Source of the DNA: Anaerolineales bacterium
GTDB lineage: Bacteria > Chloroflexota > Anaerolineae > Anaerolineales > Villigracilaceae
DNA length: 8,373 bases
Assembly (NCBI GenBank): GCA_025938055.1
Contig: JAICQC010000197.1
Location: forward strand, 1-8,373
Reading direction: 5' to 3'
A model generated the notes under the pieces. The model saw only the letters and a list, made by a program, of their open reading frames with translations. It had not been told where the DNA came from and made no database searches. This document shows positions 1 to 6,441 of this stretch, piece after piece. Made by a program: the position numbers and the translations under genes. How positions within the stretch are numbered: position 1 is the stretch's first letter; every line of letters starts with the position of its first letter.

Positions 1-624
1 AATGATGTTATCGTAGGCTCCAAATATGATCGTGCGCTCGATGAACCTAACAGGTAGGTCCTCGAATAGTCTCTGCAGGTCAGACCTGGAATAGACGCGC
101 ACATGTGGAGCAAGCTTATTCCGTAAAATGCGCGGCAGGTAATTTACAAAAAGCTTGTTGCCAAAGTAATACCTGCCTTTCCAGTACACTCCATGTGTTT
201 CGAAAGGATAGCCGCGGTTGGGAGCGAAAAGCACGATGCGCCCTCCGGGTCGGAGAGAACGGACCATCTCGCTGGTCGCGAGGCGGTCGTCCTGGACGTG
301 CTCGATCACCTCATGGCTGAGGATCAAGTCGAAGCCACTGGCAGGAAATGGGAGAGATTCGCCCGCCGCGTTGACGATATGCGGAGAGTTGATCCGTGCC
401 TCGGCGGCGCGCTCGAAGTCATATTCCAAGCCGATCACAGTTCCGCCAAGCGAGGAGAGTTGTTCTACATACATTCCCACACCACAGCCGTTTTCCAGGA
501 TTTGCCCACGAATCCGTTCGCCGCCCGCCCGCACGATCATCTCCAGTCTGCGCTGTTGTCCCGCCCGCCACACGTACGAAGGTTCGCCGCGTAGAGCAGC
601 CTTGCCAAGGTTCCTTTGAGACAT
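1..624 (-). CDS. Class I SAM-dependent methyltransferase, C-terminus cut by window edge
   Basis: Read on the minus strand from ATG 624-622, the frame stays open for 208 codons to the left edge, so the C-terminus is missing. It looks like a class I S-adenosylmethionine methyltransferase of the Methyltransf_11 type. The glycine-rich motif I is ILENGCGVG (residues 42-50). An acidic residue follows the second strand (GLEYD, 65-69, probable ribose contact). The post-II region is LPFPASGFDLILSHEVIEHV (91-110), and LRPGGRIVLFAPN lies at 124-136. The stretch around PFETHG (140-145) recalls methyltransferases found near glycan or lipid biosynthesis genes, but the substrate cannot be told. It is transcribed away from nusA and shares its upstream region. 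No clear Shine-Dalgarno precedes ATG 624. An in-frame GTG seven codons upstream (645) is a weaker alternative, just after an in-frame TAA. Family call is firm; substrate unknown. Confidence 0.9.
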   Translation of the reverse strand, partial: MSQRNLGKAALRGEPSYVWRAGQQRRLEMIVRAGGERIRGQILENGCGVGMYVEQLSSLGGTVIGLEYDFERAAEARINSPHIVNAAGESLPFPASGFDLILSHEVIEHVQDDRLATSEMVRSLRPGGRIVLFAPNRGYPFETHGVYWKGRYYFGNKLFVNYLPRILRNKLAPHVRVYSRSDLQRLFEDLPVRFIERTIIFGAYDNII

Positions 625-631
625 CTTAGCT

Positions 632-637
632 ATTATA
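632..637 (-). promoter_or_regulatory. Candidate -10 box for the divergent methyltransferase gene
   Basis: The minus strand carries a perfect TATAAT (637 to 632), with its last base 8 bases before the ATG at 624. By normal spacing transcription would begin at about 623-626, giving a leaderless or nearly leaderless mRNA. This fits the lack of a Shine-Dalgarno. No good -35 hexamer is seen 16-18 bases upstream (ATAGCA at 17), so the call rests on one hexamer. Confidence 0.35.
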
Positions 638-639
638 TC

Positions 640-668
640 TTGCACGATTTATTCTGCTATGCTAAAAT
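640..668 (+). promoter_or_regulatory. Probable sigma-70-type promoter for the nusA operon
   Basis: TTGCAC (640-645) is followed by a 17-base spacer and TAAAAT (663-668). TG at 660-661 sits one base before the -10, which makes an extended -10 (TGCTAAAAT). The -10 matches consensus at 5 of 6 positions and the -35 at 3 of 6. Transcription would start near 675, giving a nusA leader of about 170 bases. The element lies next to the minus-strand TATAAT at 632-637, so polymerase could hardly use both at once. Confidence 0.55.
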
Positions 669-702
669 AGCCTTGTACGACGAATCGATCACCGCACGCA
701 CC

Positions 703-727
703 GAGAAGTGGGCAACCCCCACTTTTC
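703..727 (+). promoter_or_regulatory. Leader hairpin before nusA, possible weak terminator/attenuator
   Basis: AAGTGGG (706-712) and CCCACTT (718-724) form a perfect 7-bp stem with a 5-base loop. It extends to 10 bp (703-712 with 718-727) through one G-U pair. The bases after the core stem are TTTTCTGCTTG, a short interrupted U-tract. The hairpin lies about 28 bases after the predicted start site, and no plus-strand gene lies upstream for it to terminate. A weak hairpin with a broken U-tract is the kind of site NusA helps to terminate, so autoregulation is a reasonable inference. Not proven. Confidence 0.4.
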
Positions 728-845
728 TGCTTGTAATACACAGTGCCGCAAAATTCTCTGAACTTGAAATTCTGATTTCAGCCTGTAAAACCATTCGAGT
801 CTAGTTTTAAGTAAGGTAAGCGGTAGGAGTAACGGAGCAGTAAGC

Positions 846-2744
846 ATGACAAAGAACGAGTTCGCCCTGGCTTTCAACGAAGTGCTGGAAGAAAAACAAC
901 TCTCGAAGGATATCATCCTTGGAGCGATCGAGTCCGCCATGGTTTCGGCATATCGGCGGGCTGTCAACGCGTCGACGGCACAACACGTGGAAGCCAAAAT
1001 CGATCCCGAGACTGGTAAAGTCATGGTCTTCGCCGAGAAGGAAGTGGTGGAAGACGTACAGGAACCAAAGACCGAGGTCCTGCTAGAGGAAGCACGCAAG
1101 GTCAATCCCGAAGCCCAGCTTGGGGACATGGTGGTTGTGGAAACGACCCCGGCGGACTTTGGGCGCGTTGCCGCCCAAACCGCACGCCAGGTGATCCAGC
1201 AGCGGATTCGTGAAGCGGAACGTTCGAATCAGATGCAGTATTTTGAGCGGCAGGTCGGCGAGATCGTCAGTGGAATCGTCCAGGCGACCAATGCCCAGGC
1301 AACCACCGTAGGACTCGATATGAAGGCGGAAGGTGTACTGCCGGGTAATCAGCGGATTCCTGGTGAGCGCTTCAAGGTGCATGAACGCGTCCGCGCAGTA
1401 GTGCTGGAAGTGAAAGACGGCTCGCGTGGTCCGCAGATCGTCCTCTCCCGCGCGCATCGCAACTTCCTGCGGCGCCTGCTCGAAAATGAAGTCCCTGAGA
1501 TCTATCATGGCGTGGTTGAAATCCGTGCGATCGCCCGTGAACCGGGCGCGCGCGCCAAGGTCGCGGTAATGGCCACTCAGGCAGGCGTGGACCCGGTGGG
1601 CGCGTGCGTGGGCATTAAGGGTGTCCGTATCCAAGCCATCGTCAAGGAACTGCACGACGAAAAGATCGATATCATCCAGTGGGATCAGGATCCCGTTGTT
1701 TATATTTCCAAAGCCATTAGCCCGGCGCGGGTGAGCGGCGTGTACCTTGCTGAAGTGGAAGGCAACCGCACCGCGACCGTGGTTGTCAACGAGGACCAGC
1801 TCAGCCTCGCAATCGGACGCGATGGACAGAACGCCCGTCTTGCCGCAAAACTGACAGGCTGGCGCATCGACATCAAGTCGCTTCCCGAAGCGGCAGCCGA
1901 CGCGATCCGCAAGCTGCAAAGCGACAACGAGTTGGCTGGGCTCCTGCCGTCCGCGGTGGAATCCATCCCGGCGGTGGAAGAGGTGCTGGCAAAGAAAGCC
2001 GAGAATCGACCGGTCACTCCTGAAGAGTTCACCATGCTGAGTCAATTCGTGGATCGTGTCGAACGCCGCACGATCCAGATCAAGGAAGATGCGGCGCGCG
2101 CCGAGGAAGAGCGAGTGACCACTGCCCGCGCCGAAATCCCAACTGCTGCGTTCGGGATGCCGCTCGAGCAGCTTGGGCTTAAGGAACACGTCTTCAATAT
2201 TCTGGTGGAAGCCGGCCTTGACACAGTTGGCGCGTTGATGATGTCCATGAAGATGGATACCAACAAGGTCCTGGGCTTGGCAGGGATTGGTCCGAAGGCG
2301 ATCACAAACATCGAAGAAAGCCTGGCTGCCGTCGAGTTCCCCGAGCCGCCAGCCGCAGAGATCACAGAAGAAGCCCAGGCGGAACCCGTAGCCCAGGTGG
2401 AAGCTCAACCTGAAGCAGTGGCGGTTGCCCCCGAAGTGGCCCCGGTGGAGGAAGCGCCTGCTGGTGAGACGCCTGCTCCGGCGAAGAAAGAAACGAAGAA
2501 GGGAACCGAAGAGCCCGAAGATGATGAGCACGCCAAGGATGGCGTCTCACTGGATGAACTCTTCTCCATGAAGCCTGAGATCTTCCAAACCGCGGGCGGT
2601 GAGGAGGAAGAGTCGGCTGATAAGAAGAAAGGTAAGAAAGCCAAGAAGAAAAGCGTTGAACTGGAGTTTGACGAGGAGCGCGGCGAAGTCGTCGGACGCA
2701 AGAAGCACAAACGCGGCGACGGTGAGATTGGCGAAGAGTGGTAG
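846..2744 (+). CDS. nusA: Transcription termination/antitermination factor NusA
   Basis: Cytoplasmic RNA polymerase-binding factor that promotes pausing and intrinsic termination and takes part in antitermination. The 632 residues read as follows: an N-terminal polymerase-binding domain (about 1-130), an S1 RNA-binding domain (about 135-203), KH1 (GIKG loop 256-259) and KH2 (GRDG loop 324-327, in a well-conserved [17 protein letters not shown] block). A helix-hairpin-helix-type repeat follows at about 437-495 (GLAGIGPKA, 477-485), similar in position to the acidic repeats of E. coli NusA. The tail (500-632) is low-complexity: A/P/E/V-rich, then mixed E/D and K clusters, and is probably disordered. 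It contains VSLDELFS (567-574). Core bacterial NusA often ends near residue 350-370, so this is a long form. GGAG (834-837) lies 8 bases before ATG 846. It is the first gene of the operon; rimP, its usual upstream partner, is absent. Function is certain; the tail's role is unknown. Confidence 0.97.
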   Translation: MTKNEFALAFNEVLEEKQLSKDIILGAIESAMVSAYRRAVNASTAQHVEAKIDPETGKVMVFAEKEVVEDVQEPKTEVLLEEARKVNPEAQLGDMVVVETTPADFGRVAAQTARQVIQQRIREAERSNQMQYFERQVGEIVSGIVQATNAQATTVGLDMKAEGVLPGNQRIPGERFKVHERVRAVVLEVKDGSRGPQIVLSRAHRNFLRRLLENEVPEIYHGVVEIRAIAREPGARAKVAVMATQAGVDPVGACVGIKGVRIQAIVKELHDEKIDIIQWDQDPVVYISKAISPARVSGVYLAEVEGNRTATVVVNEDQLSLAIGRDGQNARLAAKLTGWRIDIKSLPEAAADAIRKLQSDNELAGLLPSAVESIPAVEEVLAKKAENRPVTPEEFTMLSQFVDRVERRTIQIKEDAARAEEERVTTARAEIPTAAFGMPLEQLGLKEHVFNILVEAGLDTVGALMMSMKMDTNKVLGLAGIGPKAITNIEESLAAVEFPEPPAAEITEEAQAEPVAQVEAQPEAVAVAPEVAPVEEAPAGETPAPAKKETKKGTEEPEDDEHAKDGVSLDELFSMKPEIFQTAGGEEEESADKKKGKKAKKKSVELEFDEERGEVVGRKKHKRGDGEIGEEW

Positions 2745-2782
2745 TGTAGATATGGTGTCGTTGCGTTGCGCAATGACTTGAG

Positions 2783-3100
2783 ATGAAGGTGCCTAAGAAA
2801 CCTGTTCAGCGTGTAAAACATGTGCCCCAGCGGACATGCGTGGGCTGCCGTGAAATTCTGCCCAAGCGGAAGATGATTCGTCTCGTAAGGACCGCAGATG
2901 GAGTGCAGATAGACCCAACCGGTAAACTAGCCGGGAGGGGAGCCTATCTGCACGACCGGCGTGAATGCTGGGAACGTGGCTTGAAAGGCGCGCTTGGTCA
3001 TGCACTCAAGATAACATTGACACAGGATGACCGGGTGCGACTGGAAGAATTTATGAATACCCTGCCCGTTGAGGCAGAGGTGATGAGGGCTGGTGAGTAG
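2783..3100 (+). CDS. rnpM: YlxR family RNA-binding protein (RNase P modulator RnpM)
   Basis: A small basic protein of 105 residues in the YlxR/DUF448 family. It shows the family signature RTCVGCREILPKRKMIRLVR (17-36), followed by DPTGKLAGRGAYLH (44-57) and a conserved cysteine and tryptophan (RECWERG). In Firmicutes this protein has been linked to RNase P and renamed RnpM; nucleic-acid binding is consistent with the charge seen here. The gene follows nusA by 38 bases and precedes infB, its classic position. No good Shine-Dalgarno precedes ATG 2783 (only TTGAG), so translation may depend on coupling to nusA. The L7Ae-like ylxQ that often follows it in Firmicutes is not present. Confidence 0.93.
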   Translation: MKVPKKPVQRVKHVPQRTCVGCREILPKRKMIRLVRTADGVQIDPTGKLAGRGAYLHDRRECWERGLKGALGHALKITLTQDDRVRLEEFMNTLPVEAEVMRAGE

Positions 3101-3121
3101 CCATATGTGACCGACTGAATC

Positions 3122-3178
3122 GCTCACTGGGCTGATCGCCAGCGAATGAGCAATGTAGCGCTTATGCCGTTGCTCATT
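3122..3178 (+). promoter_or_regulatory. Two mutually exclusive hairpins in the infB leader
   Basis: Hairpin 1: GCTCACTGG (3122-3130) pairs with CCAG (3139-3142) and TGAGC (3147-3151), giving 9 bp with a 4-base bulge. Hairpin 2: AATGAGCAA (3145-3153) pairs perfectly with TTGCTCATT (3170-3178), 9 bp, extendable by a wobble and a G-C pair to a 12-base loop. The segment TGAGC at 3147-3151 is needed by both, so only one can form. Hairpin 2 ends 12 bases before the infB Shine-Dalgarno. No long U-tract follows, so a plain terminator is unlikely. Translational control, RNA processing or a protein-binding site are the likelier uses. Confidence 0.45.
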
Positions 3179-3190
3179 TGAAGTTTGCAA

Positions 3191-3197
3191 AAGGAGG
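3191..3197 (+). promoter_or_regulatory. Strong Shine-Dalgarno fixing the infB start
   Basis: AAGGAGG at 3191-3197 lies 7 bases before ATG 3205. The reading frame could be extended up to a TTG at 3178, but that would put this near-perfect ribosome-binding site inside the gene and the start inside a hairpin stem. ATG 3205 is therefore the start. Confidence 0.9.
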
Positions 3198-3204
3198 CAG
3201 CCCT

Positions 3205-4977
3205 ATGAGTAGCAATGGAAACAAAATTGAATTGCCAGCCAGCATCGTGATCCGCGATTTGGCACAGAAAATCGAAAAAAGCCCCATAGATCTCATTAAA
3301 AAGTTGATGTCCAATGGCGTCATGGCTACCATTAATCAGGCAGTGGATTTTGATACTGCTGCAATTGTTGTAGCCGAATATGGTTTTGAAGCGGTTCCCG
3401 AGGTAGTGGAAGAGGTTGTCCTGGAGACCGGCGAAGTGCCGCTCTGGCGGCGGATGATCGCCGGAGAGGACGAAGCTCAGTTAATGGATCGTCCGCCTGT
3501 GATCACTATCCTCGGTCACGTGGATCACGGAAAGACCAGCCTGTTGGATGCCATCCGGCAGACAGAAGTTGCCGCAGGCGAAGCCGGAGGCATTACACAG
3601 CATATCGGCGCCTATCAGGTGGAACACAAGGGACGAGTCATTACATTTCTCGATACACCCGGTCACGCGGCGTTTACGCAGATGCGTGCCCGCGGCGCCC
3701 AGGGCGCGGATATTGTGGTCCTGGTTGTGGCTGCAGACGATGGTGTGATGCCTCAGACGAGGGAAGCCATTGCCCACGCTAAGGCTGCACGTGTCCCGAT
3801 CTTGGTCGCGCTGAATAAGATCGACAAAGCCAATGCCAACCCGGACCGGGTGAAGCAGCAGCTCGCCGAACAGGAGCTGGTCCCGGACGAGTGGGGCGGG
3901 AATACCATGGTCATCCCGGTCTCTGCAAAACAGAAACAGGGCATCGAAGATCTGCTAGAAGGTATCTTGCTGGTTGCAGACAATACCTCGATCAAGGCAA
4001 ACCCTGACGGGAAAGTGATCGGTACGGTCATCGAAGCTGAATTGGATAAATCCAAAGGTGTGATGGCGACGCTGCTGATTCAAAATGGAACCCTTGAATC
4101 GGGTAATATCGTTGTCGCCGGGACCGCGCATGGCAGACTGCGCGCCCTTTCTGACTATAAGGGCAAGCCTGTGAAAACGGCGGGTCCCTCGACCCCGGTC
4201 GCGGTGATGGGATTGAGCGATGTCCCTTCCGCGGGTGATTTGTTTGAGGTCGTTGATTCTGAAAAGGAAGCGCGCTTAATCGTCGCCGAACGTTCGGCGG
4301 TGGCAAAATCTCAGGCACAGGCGAAGAAGAAAGTTTCGCTCGAAGACCTGTTCAGCAGCGTACAGGCCGGTGAAGCGAAGGAACTGAATCTGATCGTGAA
4401 GGCAGACGTGCAGGGATCGCTCGACCCAATCGTGAGTGAGTTGAATAAGCTCGGAGAAGGTGAGATTGGCATAAAGGTGCTGTATGCAGAAACCGGTAAC
4501 ATCGGTGACAATGATGTTATGCTCGCCTCTGCCTCCAGCGCCATTATCATTGGTTTCAACGTCCAGGTGGACGTTTCTGCCCGACGCATGGCGGAAAAGG
4601 AAGGCGTGGATATCCGTCTGTATGAGATCATCTACCGCATGACAGAGGATATCGAAAAAGCATTAAGCGGTATGCTCGAGCCTGAGACGAAAGAACAGGT
4701 GATTGGGCGTGCGCAGGTGCTTGCAGTGTTCACCGCCTCGAAGTTTGGCAAGGTCGCGGGCTGCAAGGTGACGGATGGTGAACTGCGCCGTAATGCGCGT
4801 GTCCGGCTTTATCGCGGCACCGATATCGTCTATGAAGGCGATATGGGCTCTTTACGCCATGAGAAAGAGGATGTAAGAGAAGTCCGGCAAGGGTATGAGT
4901 GTGGTGTTGGTTTCAAAAATTTCAATGATATTCAAGTTGGCGATCAGCTCGTCTGTTACGTTGTCGAAAAATCATAA
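3205..4977 (+). CDS. infB: Translation initiation factor IF-2
   Basis: GTPase that binds initiator fMet-tRNA on the 30S subunit and promotes 50S joining. The product is 590 residues. An IF2_N module comes first (about 8-62, PASIVIRDLAQKI). The G domain has all its motifs: GHVDHGKT (G1, 104-111), the switch I region GGITQHIGA (128-136), DTPGH (G3, 150-154), NKID (G4, 204-207) and SAK (G5, 240-242). Domain II follows, then the linker VSLEDLFSSV (377-386), domain III, and the tRNA-binding C-terminal domain ending in GFKNFNDIQVGD (569-580). It is short next to the B. subtilis (about 716) and E. coli (890) proteins: the long variable N-terminal region is almost absent, leaving one IF2_N module. 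It has its own strong ribosome-binding site after the largest gap in the operon, as expected for an abundant factor. Confidence 0.98.
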   Translation: MSSNGNKIELPASIVIRDLAQKIEKSPIDLIKKLMSNGVMATINQAVDFDTAAIVVAEYGFEAVPEVVEEVVLETGEVPLWRRMIAGEDEAQLMDRPPVITILGHVDHGKTSLLDAIRQTEVAAGEAGGITQHIGAYQVEHKGRVITFLDTPGHAAFTQMRARGAQGADIVVLVVAADDGVMPQTREAIAHAKAARVPILVALNKIDKANANPDRVKQQLAEQELVPDEWGGNTMVIPVSAKQKQGIEDLLEGILLVADNTSIKANPDGKVIGTVIEAELDKSKGVMATLLIQNGTLESGNIVVAGTAHGRLRALSDYKGKPVKTAGPSTPVAVMGLSDVPSAGDLFEVVDSEKEARLIVAERSAVAKSQAQAKKKVSLEDLFSSVQAGEAKELNLIVKADVQGSLDPIVSELNKLGEGEIGIKVLYAETGNIGDNDVMLASASSAIIIGFNVQVDVSARRMAEKEGVDIRLYEIIYRMTEDIEKALSGMLEPETKEQVIGRAQVLAVFTASKFGKVAGCKVTDGELRRNARVRLYRGTDIVYEGDMGSLRHEKEDVREVRQGYECGVGFKNFNDIQVGDQLVCYVVEKS

Positions 4978-5012
4978 TTAGAAATCGCCAATCGAAAACC
5001 GTAAATCATAAG

Positions 5013-5363
5013 ATGCCGTCAGGAATTCGTCTTCAACGTATTGCGGATCGTATCCGTCAGGAACTTTCGGAGTTATTGATCCGTGAGATCAACGACCCGC
5101 GCTTGCAACAGATTTATGTGACCGACGTCAAAGTGGATAGGGAGCTGGCATATGCCGACGTCTACGTTTCGGCAGTCGAGGGTGCTTCCCGCTCTGCCGA
5201 TGTTCTCGCGGGACTGGAGTCCGCCTCGGGTTTCTTCAGGCGGACTCTCTCTTCGCGCGTGGAGCTGCGTGCGTTCCCGCGTCTGCGGTTTCACTGGGAC
5301 CCCACTCCGGAGCACGCTGACCACATAGAAAGAGTCCTTGCGGAATTACGGAAAAAGAAATAA
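5013..5363 (+). CDS. rbfA: 30S ribosome-binding factor RbfA
   Basis: Single KH-like domain protein of 116 residues that binds immature 30S subunits near the 5' end of 16S rRNA, and is needed for late 30S maturation and cold adaptation. Family landmarks seen are the N-terminal helix RIADRIRQELSELL (9-22), INDPRL (26-31), VTDVKVDRELAYADVYVS (36-53) and the C-terminal segment LRAFPRLRFHWDPTPEHADHIERVL. Length matches the family. It begins 35 bases after infB. No Shine-Dalgarno is visible before ATG 5013, so coupling to infB translation is likely. The ATG fits where RbfA normally starts. Confidence 0.95.
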   Translation: MPSGIRLQRIADRIRQELSELLIREINDPRLQQIYVTDVKVDRELAYADVYVSAVEGASRSADVLAGLESASGFFRRTLSSRVELRAFPRLRFHWDPTPEHADHIERVLAELRKKK

Positions 5364-5414
5364 ACTCTGTGTCTTGCAAGAAACATTTTAGCAATCAAGA
5401 GGAACTTACATAGT

Positions 5415-6383
5415 ATGAATAACGGGACAACCGGGGTTATCAAAGAACGCCTCGATAAATCAAAAAATGTCATTATTGCATCACACGTCAGACCAGATGG
5501 GGATGCAATCGGTTCATTACTTGGCTTGGGACTCGCCCTGCGCGATGCCGGGAAAACCGTGCAAATGGTTTTAGTGGATGGTGTTTCCTCCTCGTTCAAA
5601 CACCTGGAAGGAAGCGAGCTGATCGTCAGGGAACCTGCGGGGGAACATGATACATTCATTACGGTGGACTCCGCCGATTTCAGGCGAGTGGGAAAAGTCT
5701 TTGAAAACTTTGGCCAGCCAGACATTAATATCGATCACCACAAGACCAACGAGAAGTTCGGCAAACTCAACCTGATCGAAGCCGAAGAAGTTGCCACGGC
5801 TGCGATTCTGACCCGGCATTTACCCGAATGGGGCTACCATATAACAAAACCGATCGCGGCTGCGTTGTTAACAGGGATCGTCACCGATACGCTGGGTTTC
5901 CGCACCTCGAATACAAATCCCTCTGCATTACGCTTGTGTGCAGAGTTGATGGAAACCGGCGTGAACATGACAGACCTGTATATGAAGGCGCTCGTTATGA
6001 AATCATTCCCCGCGGCGCGCTACTGGGGAGCCGGGCTTTCCCGCCTGGAACAAATGGATGGAATTGTATGGGCTACTCTCACACTGGAGGATCGAAAGAA
6101 ATCTGGATACGGAGGGAATGACGATGCAGACCTCATCAATATAATTTCCGCCATTGATGGGAACAAGGTAGGTATGATTTTCGTCGAACAAAGCGACAAT
6201 CATGTTAAGATCTCATGGCGCGCCCTGGAACCGGGAATCGACGTGTCGAAGGTGGCAAAGCATTTCAATGGTGGTGGTCACGCCGCTGCCGCAGGCGCAG
6301 ATATTCCGGGTACGCTGAGCGAAATCCAGCCGCTAGTGCTCAAAACAACACAGGAAATGTTATCTCAAAATAATTCTCATTGA
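5415..6383 (+). CDS. nrnA: DHH-family phosphoesterase, NrnA-like nanoRNase/pAp phosphatase
   Basis: A 322-residue DHH/DHHA1 protein, probably the bifunctional oligoribonuclease and 3',5'-bisphosphate nucleotidase NrnA, which degrades 2-5-mers left by RNA decay and dephosphorylates pAp. The metal-binding set is complete: HVRPDGD (H24, D28, D30), D85 in TVDSAD, the DHH triad 107-109 in INIDHHK, and D158 in IVTDT. The DHHA1 substrate-binding loop HFNGGGHAAAAG is at 283-294. It lies between rbfA and truB, an arrangement seen in several phyla, and places RNA turnover in the same unit as ribosome assembly. AAGAGGA (5397-5403) precedes ATG 5415 by 11 bases, slightly long. Members of this family can also act on c-di-AMP or pApA, so exact substrate preference is inferred. 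Confidence 0.93.
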   Translation: MNNGTTGVIKERLDKSKNVIIASHVRPDGDAIGSLLGLGLALRDAGKTVQMVLVDGVSSSFKHLEGSELIVREPAGEHDTFITVDSADFRRVGKVFENFGQPDINIDHHKTNEKFGKLNLIEAEEVATAAILTRHLPEWGYHITKPIAAALLTGIVTDTLGFRTSNTNPSALRLCAELMETGVNMTDLYMKALVMKSFPAARYWGAGLSRLEQMDGIVWATLTLEDRKKSGYGGNDDADLINIISAIDGNKVGMIFVEQSDNHVKISWRALEPGIDVSKVAKHFNGGGHAAAAGADIPGTLSEIQPLVLKTTQEMLSQNNSH

Positions 6384-6427
6384 TTATTTAGACAGATATG
6401 TCACAATTAAAATGATCATAGCCTTAT

Positions 6428-6434
6428 AAGGAGG
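6428..6434 (+). promoter_or_regulatory. Shine-Dalgarno that selects the truB GTG start
   Basis: AAGGAGG at 6428-6434 leaves one base before ATG 6436 but seven before the in-frame GTG at 6442. A one-base spacer is not workable for a site this strong, so GTG 6442 is the likelier start. The site also forms the right half of a palindrome, CCTTATAAGG (6422-6431), too tight to make a stable RNA hairpin. Confidence 0.75.
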
Positions 6435-6441
6435 AATGAAA

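Noticed and set aside
105..629. Several plus-strand open frames (up to 133 codons) across the left end
   Set aside because: They lie antisense to the methyltransferase, which has clear motifs on the minus strand. Their translations are rich in R, S and P with no recognisable family.
764..791. Second possible nusA promoter, TTGAAA with TAAAAC 16 bases later
   Set aside because: The -10 matches at only 4 of 6 positions and a better promoter lies upstream. The -35 also overlaps a small inverted repeat (765-780, TGAAAT/ATTTCA). Kept only as a possibility.
1083..2531. A 482-codon minus-strand open frame antisense to nusA
   Set aside because: Long, but its translation is rich in H, F, R, L and C, as expected of a mirror frame of a G+C-biased gene. 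It has no motif or ribosome-binding site, and NusA on the other strand is unambiguous.
2599..2781. A 60-codon plus-strand frame ending one base before the rnpM start
   Set aside because: It is the +1 frame of the lysine-rich NusA tail. The end position is suggestive of coupling, but the peptide has no features and no ribosome-binding site.
3178..3204. TTG 3178 as the infB start
   Set aside because: It would place the AAGGAGG site and one arm of a hairpin inside the gene; ATG 3205 has ideal spacing.
6422..6431. Perfect 10-base palindromes CCTTATAAGG (6422-6431) and TCTTGCAAGA (5372-5381) as operators
   Set aside because: About eight such palindromes are expected by chance in a window this size, and neither repeats nor sits at a promoter.
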